From positions 16,616 through 80,615 of the forward strand of contig CAIVDV010000069.1 in NCBI GenBank assembly GCA_903904755.1: a stretch of 64,000 nucleotides of DNA. The letters run 5' to 3'. The stretch is from an uncultured Acidobacteriaceae bacterium (GTDB taxonomy: Bacteria; Acidobacteriota; Terriglobia; Terriglobales; Acidobacteriaceae). Numbering within the stretch: position 1 is the first letter of the stretch; each line of letters starts with the position of its first letter. Below, in pieces: positions 19,085 through 27,403 of this stretch. The position numbers were made by a program, and so were the translations under genes. The notes beneath the pieces are model-generated. The model was not told where the DNA came from and did no database searches. It was given only the letters and a program-made list of their open reading frames with translations.

Positions 19085-20148
19085 TCCTGCCCCTTTTGCG
19101 CGCTGGCTCCCACCGGCCCGGTCGTCTCCCGCAGTATCAGCTCCGGCTCCACCACCACATCCCGCTCCTGCGGCTTCTCTCCGCCAATCCAGCGCACCAG
19201 TTGGCTTGCCGCCAGCGCGCCCATCTGGTGCAGCGGCTGCCGCAGCGTCGTCAGCCGCGGAATCGTATACGCCGCCGCAGGAAGGTCATCAAACCCAATC
19301 ACCGAAATATCCTCAGGAACCCGCCATCCCGCTTCATGCAGCGCCCGAATCGCGCCCAGCGCCGAAATATCGTTGAACGCCACCAGCGCCGTAAACGGCA
19401 CACCCCGGCTCAGCAACTGCTTCGCCGCGTCATACCCCTCCGCCGGCGTCGCCGGCCGATAGTGCTTCTCTTCCTGCTGCATCTCCACCGTCAGCCGCTT
19501 GTCCAGCTGGATGCCCCGCGCCTTCGCCTCTTCCTGTGTCCCTTCCCAGCGCTCCGCCGCCGCCGGCCGCCAGCGGTGCCCGCGAATCACGGCAATCTCC
19601 CGGTGCCCCAACTCCGCCAGGTGCCCCAGCGCCAGCCGCGCCCCCAGCCGGTTATCCAGCAATATCCGCGCCATCTCCCCAACCACAGGCTGGCTCCCCA
19701 CACTCACCACCGGGCAGCTCAGCGGCTCTGCCACCGGTGTGTTGATCAGAATCACTCCCTCCACAGCACGCTGCGGAAACCGCCGCGGAAACTCCTGGAT
19801 CAGCGCACTGTCCCCATGGTGATTCGCCAGAAAATACGCATAATTCCGCCGCACCAGCTCCTCATCAATCCCGGCCAGTATCGACGCCGAAAACCCCTCC
19901 CCAATCTCCGGAACCATCACAGCTACCGTGTCGCTCCGCCCCGTAAACAGGTACCGTGCGTACAGGTCGGGCCGGTAGTCCAGCTCCTGCGCCGCCTTGA
20001 TAATCCGCTGCCGCGTCGCCTCGGGAATCGCAGCCGCCAGGGGTGCGTTGTTCAGCACCAGCGACACCGTGCTGGGCGACAGCCCCAAATGCGCCGCCAG
20101 CGCCTTCTGGCTTACTCTCCCCTTCGGCTTTTCTCCCGTACCCGCCAT
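19081..20148 (-). CDS. LacI-family transcriptional regulator
   Basis: The 355-residue protein has an N-terminal HTH (SQKALAAHLGLSPSTVSLVLN, residues 12-32, with the hinge helix near ATRQRIIKAAQELDYRPDLYAR). The periplasmic-binding-like sensor domain follows, with VIGFDDLPAAAY and LTTLRQP. ATG 20148 has AAGGAGAG six bases upstream; 25 upstream codons are discarded. It is coupled to larA by a 4-base overlap and faces the MFS-uxaC-kinase operon across 229 bases containing a perfect palindrome, so it most likely represses both units until a uronate or aldonate inducer binds. Confidence 0.92.
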   Translation of the reverse strand: MAGTGEKPKGRVSQKALAAHLGLSPSTVSLVLNNAPLAAAIPEATRQRIIKAAQELDYRPDLYARYLFTGRSDTVAVMVPEIGEGFSASILAGIDEELVRRNYAYFLANHHGDSALIQEFPRRFPQRAVEGVILINTPVAEPLSCPVVSVGSQPVVGEMARILLDNRLGARLALGHLAELGHREIAVIRGHRWRPAAAERWEGTQEEAKARGIQLDKRLTVEMQQEEKHYRPATPAEGYDAAKQLLSRGVPFTALVAFNDISALGAIRALHEAGWRVPEDISVIGFDDLPAAAYTIPRLTTLRQPLHQMGALAASQLVRWIGGEKPQERDVVVEPELILRETTGPVGASAQKGQE

Positions 20149-20259
20149 ACTCTCTCCTTGCGCAGCCCGGTCTCGTCGGCAATTTGCTAGATGGAGAATA
20201 CGCCTGCTCCTCGCCCTTGGCAAGCATTCCCGCCACCCCGACTCGTAAAAAATATTACC

Positions 20260-20277
20260 TATTCAACCGCTTGAATA
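20260..20277. promoter_or_regulatory. Probable LacI-type operator
   Basis: Perfect palindrome TATTCAA-ccgc-TTGAATA in the AT-rich part of the 229-base gap between the divergent lacI-like and MFS genes. The even 4-base centre around a CG step and the arm length suit LacI-family operators. The adjoining GATATACA could be part of the -10 region of the plus-strand operon. Confidence 0.7.
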
Positions 20278-20377
20278 TGATATACAGGCAGGGTGGCCCT
20301 TCGCCGGCCGTCTCCCTCGTGCCGGCCTCGGGCGCAGGGCATGGCCTCCGGCGTATCATGCCCTCGGAGCGTTACCC

Positions 20378-21700
20378 ATGGCTTTCCAGGCAGTTTCCCC
20401 GCAGATTCGCCCCCTCAACCACTCCGATGGCAATCGCGCCAAATGGGTGCTCTGCGGGCTCCTCTTCCTCGCCACCACCACCAACTACATGGACCGCCAG
20501 GTCCTCGGCATCCTCGCCCCCGTCCTTCAGAAAGACCTCCACTGGACCGAGTCCGGCTACGGCAATATGGTCGCGGGATTCACCTTCGCCTATGCACTCG
20601 CCTACATCCTCTCCGGACGGGTGGTTGACCGCTTCGGCACCCGGCGCGGCTACGCCGTCTTCGTCTCCATCTGGAGCCTCTCCTCCGCCGCCCACGTCCT
20701 CGTCTCCACCGTCCTCGGCTTCGGCATCGTCCGCTTCTTCCTTGGCGTCGGCGAATCCGGCAACTTCCCCGCCGCCCTCAAAGCCGTCGCCGAGTGGTTC
20801 CCCAAGGAGCAGCGCGCCTTCGCCACCGGCATCTTCAACTCCGGCTCCAACCTCGCCGCTCTCGTCGCTCCCATTGCCATTCCCGCCATCGCCCTCCGCT
20901 GGGGCTGGCGCGCTGGTTTCCTCTTCACCGCCAGCCTCTCCATGCTCTGGCTCCTCCTCTGGCTCAGCTTTCCTTACAACCGCCTCCGCCCTTCCGCCCT
21001 CGACCTCACCCGCAGCGACGTTACTCCCCAGGAAATGGCAGCCCGCCAAAGCTTCCTTACCCTCCTCTTTGACCGCGGAACCCTCGCCTTCGCCCTCGGC
21101 AAGTTCCTCACCGACCCCGCCTGGTGGTTCTACCTCTTCTGGGGCCCCAAGTTCCTCGCCAGCCGTTTCCACCTTTCGCTGGCCCAGCTCAGCCTTCCGC
21201 TCGTCATCATCTACTTCGGCTCCAGCTTCGGCTCCATCGCCGGCGGCTGGCTCTCCGGCTACTGGATGCGCCATGGCCGCACCGTCAACTTCAGCCGCAA
21301 AATGGCCATGCTCGTATGCGCCTTCTGCGCGGCACCGGTCGCCATCGCTGCCAGCACCGCCAGCTATTGGCTCTCCATCGGCGTCATCACTCTTGCCGCC
21401 GCTGCCCACCAGGGCTGGAGCTGCAACATCTTCTCCACCCCCTCCGATCTCTTCCGGCCCGGCTCCGTCGCCACCGTCGTCGGCATCGGCGGCACTGCCG
21501 GCGCTCTCGGTGGCACCGCTTTCGCGGCTCTCGCCGGCCTCGTCCTTGGCCGCTTCCAAAGCTACTCCCTGCTCTTTCTCCTCTGTGGCGTCAGTTACCT
21601 CTCAGCTATCCTCCTCTTCCATTTGCTCGTTCCCCAGTTGACATCCGGCCGCTCAGGCACCACGCTGGGGATGCCATCCACAAGCGAGGAATCCCAATGA
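20378..21700 (+). CDS. MFS transporter, hexuronate/anion:cation symporter type
   Basis: The 440-residue carrier has 12 predicted helices. The ACS-family features of ExuT-like carriers are visible: TTNYMDRQVLGILAP in TM1, GRVVDRFGTRRG as the loop 2-3 motif, and FFLGVGESGNFPAALKAVAEWFPKEQRA, which is highly typical of hexuronate transporters. It is expected to import glucuronate or galacturonate across the inner membrane. Its stop overlaps the uxaC start (ATGA), so carrier and isomerase are made together. The promoter region lies just upstream, next to the palindromic operator. Confidence 0.9.
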   Translation: MAFQAVSPQIRPLNHSDGNRAKWVLCGLLFLATTTNYMDRQVLGILAPVLQKDLHWTESGYGNMVAGFTFAYALAYILSGRVVDRFGTRRGYAVFVSIWSLSSAAHVLVSTVLGFGIVRFFLGVGESGNFPAALKAVAEWFPKEQRAFATGIFNSGSNLAALVAPIAIPAIALRWGWRAGFLFTASLSMLWLLLWLSFPYNRLRPSALDLTRSDVTPQEMAARQSFLTLLFDRGTLAFALGKFLTDPAWWFYLFWGPKFLASRFHLSLAQLSLPLVIIYFGSSFGSIAGGWLSGYWMRHGRTVNFSRKMAMLVCAFCAAPVAIAASTASYWLSIGVITLAAAAHQGWSCNIFSTPSDLFRPGSVATVVGIGGTAGALGGTAFAALAGLVLGRFQSYSLLFLLCGVSYLSAILLFHLLVPQLTSGRSGTTLGMPSTSEESQ

Positions 21701-23091
21701 GTCTCTTGCACGAAGACCGCCTTTTTCCGGCTGAAATCATGACCCGTGCCATCGCGCGCGAACTATATGAAGGCATCCGCAACCTCCCCATTCTCAGCCC
21801 CCACGGCCACACCCTGCCCCAGTGGTTCGCCCAGGACGAACCATTCCCTGACCCCGCTCACCTTCTCATCGTTCCCGACCACTACATCTACCGCATGCTC
21901 TACAGCCAGGGCATCCCGCTGGAGCAACTCGGCATCGGCCCCAACAACGAAGCCGATCCCCGCGAAATCTGGCGACTCTTCGCCTCCAACTATCACCTCT
22001 TCCGCGGCACCCCCACCCGCCTCTGGCTGGACTTCGCCTTTGAGCGCGTCTTCGGTCTCACGGAACCCCTCACCGCAGCCAACGCCGATGTCTATTACGA
22101 CGCCATCGACGCCCAACTCGCTACCCCTGAGTTCCGCCCCCGCGCCCTTCTTGCCCGCTTCAATATCGAGGTCCTCGCCACCACCGACTCGCCCCTCGAC
22201 TCTCTCGAGCATCACTCCGTCATCTGCGAGGCCGGCATCAAAACCCGCGTCATCCCCACCTTCCGCCCCGACCCCGTCGTCGACCCCGACTTCGAGGGAT
22301 TCATTGATAACGTCATGCGCCTCGGCCAGATCACCGGCGAAGACACCTCCAACTGGCAGGGCTACCTCAACGCCCTCGCCATCTCCCGCCTGCGCTTCCG
22401 CCAGATGGGCGCCACCGCAACTGACCACGGCCACCCCACACCCGCCACCGCAGACCTCGCTCCCGCCTCCATTGAGCGCCTCTTCTGGAACGTCCTCACC
22501 AACGCCGCTACCTCCACCGAAAAGGAACTCTTCCGCGGCCAGATGCTCACCGAAATGGCCCGCATGAGCCTCGACGACGGCCTCGTCATGCAAATTCACC
22601 CCGGCAGCTACCGAAATCACAACCACCTGCTTCATCAGCGCTTCGGCCGCGACGTCGGCGCAGACATCCCCATGGCCATCGACTTCGTCCACCACCTCCA
22701 GCCCCTGCTCAATCGCTTCGGTAACGAGCCCGGCCTCACCGTCATCCTCTTCACCCTCGACGAGTCCACCTACAGCCGCGAACTCGCCCCTCTCGCCGGC
22801 CACTATCCCGCACTTCGCCTCGGCCCCGCCTGGTGGTTCCACGACAGCCCGGAAGGCATGATGCGCTTCCGCGAACTCACCACAGAAACCGCAGGCTTCT
22901 ACAACACCGTCGGTTTCAACGACGACACCCGCGCGCGGCTCTCCATCCCCGCCCGCCACGATGTCGCTCGCCGCGTCGACTGCGCCTTCCTCGCCCGCCT
23001 CGTCGCCGAGCATCGACTCTCCCGCAACGAGGCTCACGAACTCGCCCAAGCTCTCACCAGTGACCTGCCCCGCAAGGCATACAAACTCTAG
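21697..23091 (+). CDS. uxaC: Uronate isomerase
   Basis: UxaC converts D-glucuronate to D-fructuronate and D-galacturonate to D-tagaturonate, the first cytosolic step of hexuronate use. The 464-residue length fits the family (about 470). The amidohydrolase-fold metal site shows as SPHGHT (His36, His38) near the N-terminus, with WLDFAFERVFG and VIPTFRPDPVVDPD further on and the C-terminal RHDVARRVDCAFLARLV. ATG 21697 is set by the 4-base overlap with the carrier gene and an upstream GCGAGGA. The following reductase and dehydratase (uxaB/uxuB, uxaA/uxuA) are not in the window. Confidence 0.94.
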   Translation: MSLLHEDRLFPAEIMTRAIARELYEGIRNLPILSPHGHTLPQWFAQDEPFPDPAHLLIVPDHYIYRMLYSQGIPLEQLGIGPNNEADPREIWRLFASNYHLFRGTPTRLWLDFAFERVFGLTEPLTAANADVYYDAIDAQLATPEFRPRALLARFNIEVLATTDSPLDSLEHHSVICEAGIKTRVIPTFRPDPVVDPDFEGFIDNVMRLGQITGEDTSNWQGYLNALAISRLRFRQMGATATDHGHPTPATADLAPASIERLFWNVLTNAATSTEKELFRGQMLTEMARMSLDDGLVMQIHPGSYRNHNHLLHQRFGRDVGADIPMAIDFVHHLQPLLNRFGNEPGLTVILFTLDESTYSRELAPLAGHYPALRLGPAWWFHDSPEGMMRFRELTTETAGFYNTVGFNDDTRARLSIPARHDVARRVDCAFLARLVAEHRLSRNEAHELAQALTSDLPRKAYKL

Positions 23092-23133
23092 CCCTGCCTC
23101 GCGCACGGCTACCTAACCCAAAGGAACTGCATC

Positions 23134-24216
23134 ATGGAACTCGGCTTCGCAATCCCCGCTCCCGGCGGTCTCGATCTCCTCTCTCTCGGCGCACTCGTCC
23201 ATCGCATCGACCCCGGAGTCATCCCTTTCCGCAAGGCCACATCCTTCGCCGTGCACGTCTCCGGCGGGGAATTCAACGTCGCCGCCAATCTCGCGGACTG
23301 CTTCGGCCTCTCCACCGGCATCGCCTCCGCCATGGTCAACTACCCCATCGGCGACCTCATCGCCGAGCGCGTCCGCGCCATGGGCGTCAAGCCTTTCTAC
23401 AAGCGCTTTGACCACGACGGCACCCGCGGCCCCAATATGGCCACCGTCTACAGCGACCAGGGCTTCGGCGTCCGCGCCCCCGTCGTTTTCTACAACCGCT
23501 GCAACGAGGCTGCCGCCCAGCTCAAGCCCGGCGACTTTGACTGGGACTCCATCTTTGCCTCCGGCGTTCGCTGGTTCCACTCAGGCGGCATCTTCGCCTC
23601 CCTCTCTGAGACCACCGCCGACCTCGTCATTGAGGCCATGCAGGCCGCCCGACGCGGCGGCGTCCTCACCTCCTTCGACCTCAACTACCGCGAAAAGCTC
23701 TGGAAAACCCAGGGCGGCCCCGACCGCGCCCGCTCCGTCCTTGGCGCCATCGCAGAAAACGTCGATGTCCTCGTCGGCAACGAAGAAGATATGCAGAAAG
23801 GCCTCGGCTTCCACGGCCCTGAGGTCCACAGCGCCTCCAAGCTCGACCCAGCCGTCTTCCTCAGCATGATGGAGCAGGTCATCTCCCGATATCCCAAAAT
23901 GAAGGTCGTCGCCACCACCCTCCGCGAGGTCCACTCCACCAACCGCCACAGTTGGAGCGCCGTCGCCTGGGTCAACGGCCACGCCGTCCAGGCGCCCACA
24001 TGCGAGCTCCAGGTCATGGATCGCGTCGGCGGCGGCGATGGCTTTGCCTCCGGCTTCATCTACTCGCTCCTCTCCGGCGAATCACCCGAGCAGGCCGTCC
24101 GCATGGGCTGGGCCCACGGCGCCCTCATGACCACATTCCCCGGCGACACCACCATGGCCACACTCGACCAGGTCCGGGCTTTCGCTGCCGGCGGCTCCGC
24201 ACGCATCCAGCGCTGA
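23134..24216 (+). CDS. PfkB-family sugar kinase, probably 2-keto-3-deoxygluconate kinase
   Basis: The 360-residue ribokinase-like protein has an N-terminal substrate GG turn (SGGEFNVAANLAD), a middle DLNYREKLW segment typical of KDG and 5-dehydrogluconokinases, NEEDMQKGLG, and the catalytic anion-hole motif DRVGGGDGFASG, where GGGD replaces the usual GAGD. In this operon, after uxaC, phosphorylation of 2-keto-3-deoxygluconate is the expected job; fructuronate- or aldonate-derived substrates are also possible. AAAGGA precedes ATG 23134 by about 11 bases. It is the last gene before a convergent terminator. Confidence 0.82.
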   Translation: MELGFAIPAPGGLDLLSLGALVHRIDPGVIPFRKATSFAVHVSGGEFNVAANLADCFGLSTGIASAMVNYPIGDLIAERVRAMGVKPFYKRFDHDGTRGPNMATVYSDQGFGVRAPVVFYNRCNEAAAQLKPGDFDWDSIFASGVRWFHSGGIFASLSETTADLVIEAMQAARRGGVLTSFDLNYREKLWKTQGGPDRARSVLGAIAENVDVLVGNEEDMQKGLGFHGPEVHSASKLDPAVFLSMMEQVISRYPKMKVVATTLREVHSTNRHSWSAVAWVNGHAVQAPTCELQVMDRVGGGDGFASGFIYSLLSGESPEQAVRMGWAHGALMTTFPGDTTMATLDQVRAFAAGGSARIQR

Positions 24217-24228
24217 TTCTCCATCCTC

Positions 24229-24266
24229 GGCGCTGATCCACTTAAACCCTGTTTAGGATCAGCGCC
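24229..24266. terminator. Bidirectional terminator between the kinase and XRE-S24 genes
   Basis: GGCGCTGATCC (24229-24239) and GGATCAGCGCC (24256-24266) are exact reverse complements. Inside them TAAAC/GTTTA extends the stem with a 3-base bulge and a 3-base loop. The right half overlaps the end of the minus-strand gene, placing the hairpin at the 3' ends of both convergent genes. Confidence 0.65.
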
Positions 24267-24949
24267 ACCCGCCCCGCAATCGCGTCATTCGGCGTCTCGT
24301 CGCCCTCCAGCTCCATCACTTCCAACGCAGACCCCGGCTCGTACCCCCGCAGCACCAGTCGGTCCGCATGGAACTCCACATACCGCACCGCCAGCCTGCC
24401 CGCATCGTTCCTCACCGCATACAGATTCGCCTCGCCCGGTACGTAGTTCACCAGCGAGTTGTAGTGCCGGTCCAGCACCAGCAACGCCTCCGGCTTCAGC
24501 ACCGGCTCCATTCCTGCCACATCCTTCCCATCCACCTCAATCATGACGAATCGCGCCCACTGCCGCCGCGTGGCTGTGCATCTCGGACGCAACTCCTCCA
24601 GCATCTTTCCTGGCATCACCACCATCCGCACCACCGCCGATGGACGCAGATACGGCTCATGCAGCGCCACACTATGCGCCACCAGCGGCACCGCATCCCG
24701 TTCTGCCAGTTGCTCGCTCTGCAACTCCCCCCGTGGCGTCGGCATCAGGTCCTCTGCAGTCATCCGAATCGCCGCCAGCACACGGTCCAGCGTCTCCAGC
24801 GAAAGACCCCTCCGGCCATTCAGAAAATTCGATACATGCGACTGTCCCACATCCGATTGCCTCGCCAGCAGAGACACACTCAGCGTCCCACGCTCGATCC
24901 TGCGGCGCAGCTCGAGGCGTAAACGCTCCTGCAACTGGGTGAAATTCAT
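24242..24949 (-). CDS. XRE HTH protein with S24-like C-terminal domain
   Basis: The 235-residue protein has an N-terminal helix-turn-helix (LLARQSDVGQSHVSNFLNG, about 27-45) and a C-terminal half resembling the LexA/phage-repressor S24 fold (VLDRHYNSLVNYVPGEANLYAV, about 160-182). The usual nucleophilic Ser with a following Met (SM) is not evident, and DRHYNSL sits where it would be expected, so self-cleavage is doubtful. No phage genes lie around it. It faces a 600-base non-coding region and the zinc-finger/sigma cassette, which it could regulate. Target and trigger are unknown. Confidence 0.7.
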   Translation of the reverse strand: MNFTQLQERLRLELRRRIERGTLSVSLLARQSDVGQSHVSNFLNGRRGLSLETLDRVLAAIRMTAEDLMPTPRGELQSEQLAERDAVPLVAHSVALHEPYLRPSAVVRMVVMPGKMLEELRPRCTATRRQWARFVMIEVDGKDVAGMEPVLKPEALLVLDRHYNSLVNYVPGEANLYAVRNDAGRLAVRYVEFHADRLVLRGYEPGSALEVMELEGDETPNDAIAGRVALILNRV

Positions 24950-25553
24950 GGTGTGGAAAATTTACTCGTAGCAATAGCACAGTCCGGTCAAGGCTTGCAG
25001 CAGGAAAACCGATTTTCGCCAAATATCCCAAATTCCAGTCAACTCCCCATTCAGCCAGCAACCGAATTCTCTGAAATCCACGGAACCCATTGACTAAAAA
25101 GAACAATAACCCTAGATTCTGTTTACTTTATCAATCGGCTTTTGTGGATAACTCTGGGGGCCTCTCTGTCCCATCGTATTGTCGGCCTGACGGTCGTCGA
25201 CGGTCACAGGACTCAAGATTCCCCGGGAACGCCATCTTTTTCGGCATTCCGCCTCCTGTTGCGGACTCAGTCCACGGTCTCTTGCTGGCACAACCACGTT
25301 GTGTCTCGCGGCAGTCCTTCGCCGCCATCCAGCACCGGCCGCCTGTCTCCCTTCTCCAGGGGTTTCCACAAACGCTCCTTGAAATTCCAGGATCTGCGCA
25401 CCATGAGCAAGACCTTCGATCAGAGCGGGCAACCGGCCATCCCCCAGCAGGGCGTGAGACACCTGCGCGGCCTCTTTCCCTCTCGTTTACCCAGCGGCTC
25501 GTTGACGATTCCATATCCGCCGCTGGTGTTCGTTGCTTTTGGGAGAGCAAACC
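24950..25553. other. Non-coding region between the XRE-S24 gene and the zinc-finger cassette
   Basis: This 604-base stretch has an AT-rich left third. It contains one exact DnaA-box sequence on the minus strand (TGTGGATAA at 25143-25151) and a one-mismatch box (TGTGGAAAA at 24952-24960). Short open frames cross it but have no ribosome-binding site or recognisable product. A promoter for the plus-strand cassette is expected here; I could not assign one with confidence. Confidence 0.5.
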
Positions 25554-25763
25554 ATGGATGTGCAAGTTCAACTAAAAGTCTGCGAGGGGTGCGGCTGTCT
25601 TTGGTACCGCCCCTCCGTTGATGCCAGAGTCTATTGCCAGCCTTGTAACGAGCGTCTCAAGGACTTTCCTACTCCGGAAAGCCGAAAGCGCCGCGGGCGG
25701 CCAAAGAAAATCGCGCTTCCCACTGTCTGGGCAGTCGCGGAAGCCACAGGAGGCATACAATGA
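25554..25763 (+). CDS. Small zinc-finger protein with AT-hook-like tail
   Basis: The 69-residue protein has two CxxC pairs (CEGCGCLWYRP then VYCQPCNERL, about residues 8-32), which should hold one zinc ion as a ribbon. A basic segment RKRRGRPKK at about 44-52 contains the GRP core of an AT-hook. ATG 25554 has GGGAGAG about 8 bases upstream. It overlaps the next gene by four bases (ATGA), so the two are co-translated. The features suggest binding of AT-rich DNA or RNA polymerase; the function is unknown. Confidence 0.75.
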   Translation: MDVQVQLKVCEGCGCLWYRPSVDARVYCQPCNERLKDFPTPESRKRRGRPKKIALPTVWAVAEATGGIQ

Positions 25764-26299
25764 GCGCCGCGCTGGCCATGCCAGCCGCCGCTCCGCATTT
25801 CCAACCGATCGACACCATTTGGGCCATGAGCGGCATGGGACAGCGGAAGCCAATCGCTTCCGCCGCATCCCTCATCCGGCAGCAGGCAACCCCTGCCCCG
25901 CCGGTGCCACAGGAAACAACGGTACCCGTTGTCTCCTACGCCTTCTACCGCAGGCACACGGAAAACCTGCTCCGGCGTTACCTCTACGCCTCCATGCAGG
26001 TTGGCCGCACTCCCGAGCTGCTCAGCGACTCCGTCGGTCGCGGCTGGGCTTCCAGCCGCCGCATACGGACCTTTGAAGACGCAGTCATCTTCGTCCTCGA
26101 TGTGGAGCGCTGCCTCAGTCGGCTCACCCCGCTTGAGCGCCAGCTCGTTACCCGGGTCATCCTGCAGGAGTACACCCAATCTGAGGCGGCTTCCATGCTC
26201 GGCGTCTGCACGCGCACGGTCAGTACAAGGCTGTCCATCGCGCTCGATCGACTCACCGAAATCCTCCTCGCGGCGGAAATCCTCATCCTGCCCTGCTGA
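25760..26299 (+). CDS. Sigma-70 region-4-like protein
   Basis: The 179-residue protein has a non-conserved first half. Its second half contains a sigma region-4 type HTH: LSRLTPLERQLVTRVILQEYTQSEAASMLGVCTRTVSTRL (about 127-166), with the helix pair at TQSEAASMLG and TRTVSTRL. No region 2 (promoter melting, core binding) is visible, so it is not a complete sigma factor; it may pair with another subunit or act as a DNA-binding regulator. It is coupled to the zinc-finger gene and ends just before a strong terminator. Confidence 0.75.
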   Translation: MSAALAMPAAAPHFQPIDTIWAMSGMGQRKPIASAASLIRQQATPAPPVPQETTVPVVSYAFYRRHTENLLRRYLYASMQVGRTPELLSDSVGRGWASSRRIRTFEDAVIFVLDVERCLSRLTPLERQLVTRVILQEYTQSEAASMLGVCTRTVSTRLSIALDRLTEILLAAEILILPC

Positions 26300-26312
26300 C
26301 GGGCAACCACAC

Positions 26313-26361
26313 CCCGGCATCCTTCCCAACCTCCTCGGGCGGGCAGGATGCCGGGCGTTTT
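26313..26361 (+). terminator. Terminator after the zinc-finger/sigma-like cassette
   Basis: Exact 11-bp arms CCCGGCATCCT and AGGATGCCGGG with a 21-base loop, then CGTTTTGC. It starts 14 bases after the stop codon of the sigma-like gene and isolates the cassette from the peptidase gene. Confidence 0.75.
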
Positions 26362-26403
26362 GCATGCAAACACGTCCCAGCCGGAACGGTGTAGCCTGTG
26401 GGC

Positions 26404-27372
26404 ATGACACTTCGTTCCCCAGTCCTTCTGGTCCACGGCGGCGCATGGGCCATCCCCCCGGAAATGGCAGAAGACCATCAGCGCGGCGTCGCCAACGCCC
26501 TCGCCGCAGGCTACGCAGTCCTCACTCGCGGCGGTATCGCAACTGAGGCCGTCGAGGCCGCAGTCACCGTCCTCGAAGACGACCCCACCTTTGACGCTGG
26601 CCGCGGCAGCTTCCTCACCGCCGAAGGCCGCGTTCAGCTCGACGCCCTCCTCATGGACGGCGGTTCCATGCGCGCCGGCGGTGTCGCATGCGTCGAGCGC
26701 CTCCGCAACCCCATCCAGGCCGCCCGCCTCGTCCTCGACCGCAGCCCCCACGTCTACTTCGTCGGCCAGGGGGCTGAAGCTTTCGCCGCCGCCCACGGCA
26801 TGACCCTCATCGACAACAGCGAACTTGTCCTCGACCGCGAACGCGTCCGCCTTGCCGACGCCCAGGCCCGCCTCGCCGCCGGTCTCGCCGACATCACCTT
26901 CTCCGGCCCCCTCGCCGCCGACGACAAAAGCCCTGAAACCGCCGTCCCCCACAACCACTTCGACTCCCACGACACCGTCGGTGCAGTCGCCCTCGACGCC
27001 CACGGCAACCTCGCCGCCGGCACCTCCACCGGGGGCACCCTCAACAAGGCTCCCGGCCGCGTCGGCGACAGCTCCCTCATCGGCTGCGGTTGTTACGCCG
27101 ACAATCTCTCCGCCGCCGTCTCCCTCACCGGCTGGGGAGAACCCATCATGAAGCTCGTCCTCGGCAAGTGGGCCACCGACCGTGTCGCCGCCGGCACCCC
27201 ACCCGCCGACGCAGCACGCCAAGCCATCGACTACCTCTTCACCCGGCTCGGCGGCCACGGCGGCATCATCCTCCTCGGTCCCGACGGTCGCTTCGGTCTC
27301 GCCCACAACACCCCCGGCATGGCCTGGGGCATCGCAGACGATTACGGCCAGCGCACCGGCCTCGTCGTCTAG
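26404..27372 (+). CDS. Isoaspartyl peptidase / plant-type L-asparaginase (Ntn hydrolase)
   Basis: The 322-residue precursor self-cleaves into two chains. The nucleophilic Thr is in HDTVGAVALD (about residue 192), preceded by a variable linker, as in EcAIII/IaaA. LLVHGGAW at the N-terminus, the FDAGRGSFLT motif and GGTLNKAPGRVGDSSLIGCGCYA in the small chain are diagnostic. It removes isoaspartyl (beta-Asp) residues from damaged peptides and can hydrolyse asparagine. ATG 26404 is preferred over GTG 26398; neither has a strong ribosome-binding site. No export signal is seen. Confidence 0.92.
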   Translation: MTLRSPVLLVHGGAWAIPPEMAEDHQRGVANALAAGYAVLTRGGIATEAVEAAVTVLEDDPTFDAGRGSFLTAEGRVQLDALLMDGGSMRAGGVACVERLRNPIQAARLVLDRSPHVYFVGQGAEAFAAAHGMTLIDNSELVLDRERVRLADAQARLAAGLADITFSGPLAADDKSPETAVPHNHFDSHDTVGAVALDAHGNLAAGTSTGGTLNKAPGRVGDSSLIGCGCYADNLSAAVSLTGWGEPIMKLVLGKWATDRVAAGTPPADAARQAIDYLFTRLGGHGGIILLGPDGRFGLAHNTPGMAWGIADDYGQRTGLVV

Positions 27373-27403
27373 CGCCCCCACCAAATACTCCCCAGAGGCT
27401 CCC

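Noticed and set aside
24242..26299. A prophage or integrated element around the XRE-S24 gene
   Set aside because: No integrase, structural phage gene, flanking direct repeat or tRNA is present; neighbouring genes are ordinary chromosomal ones.
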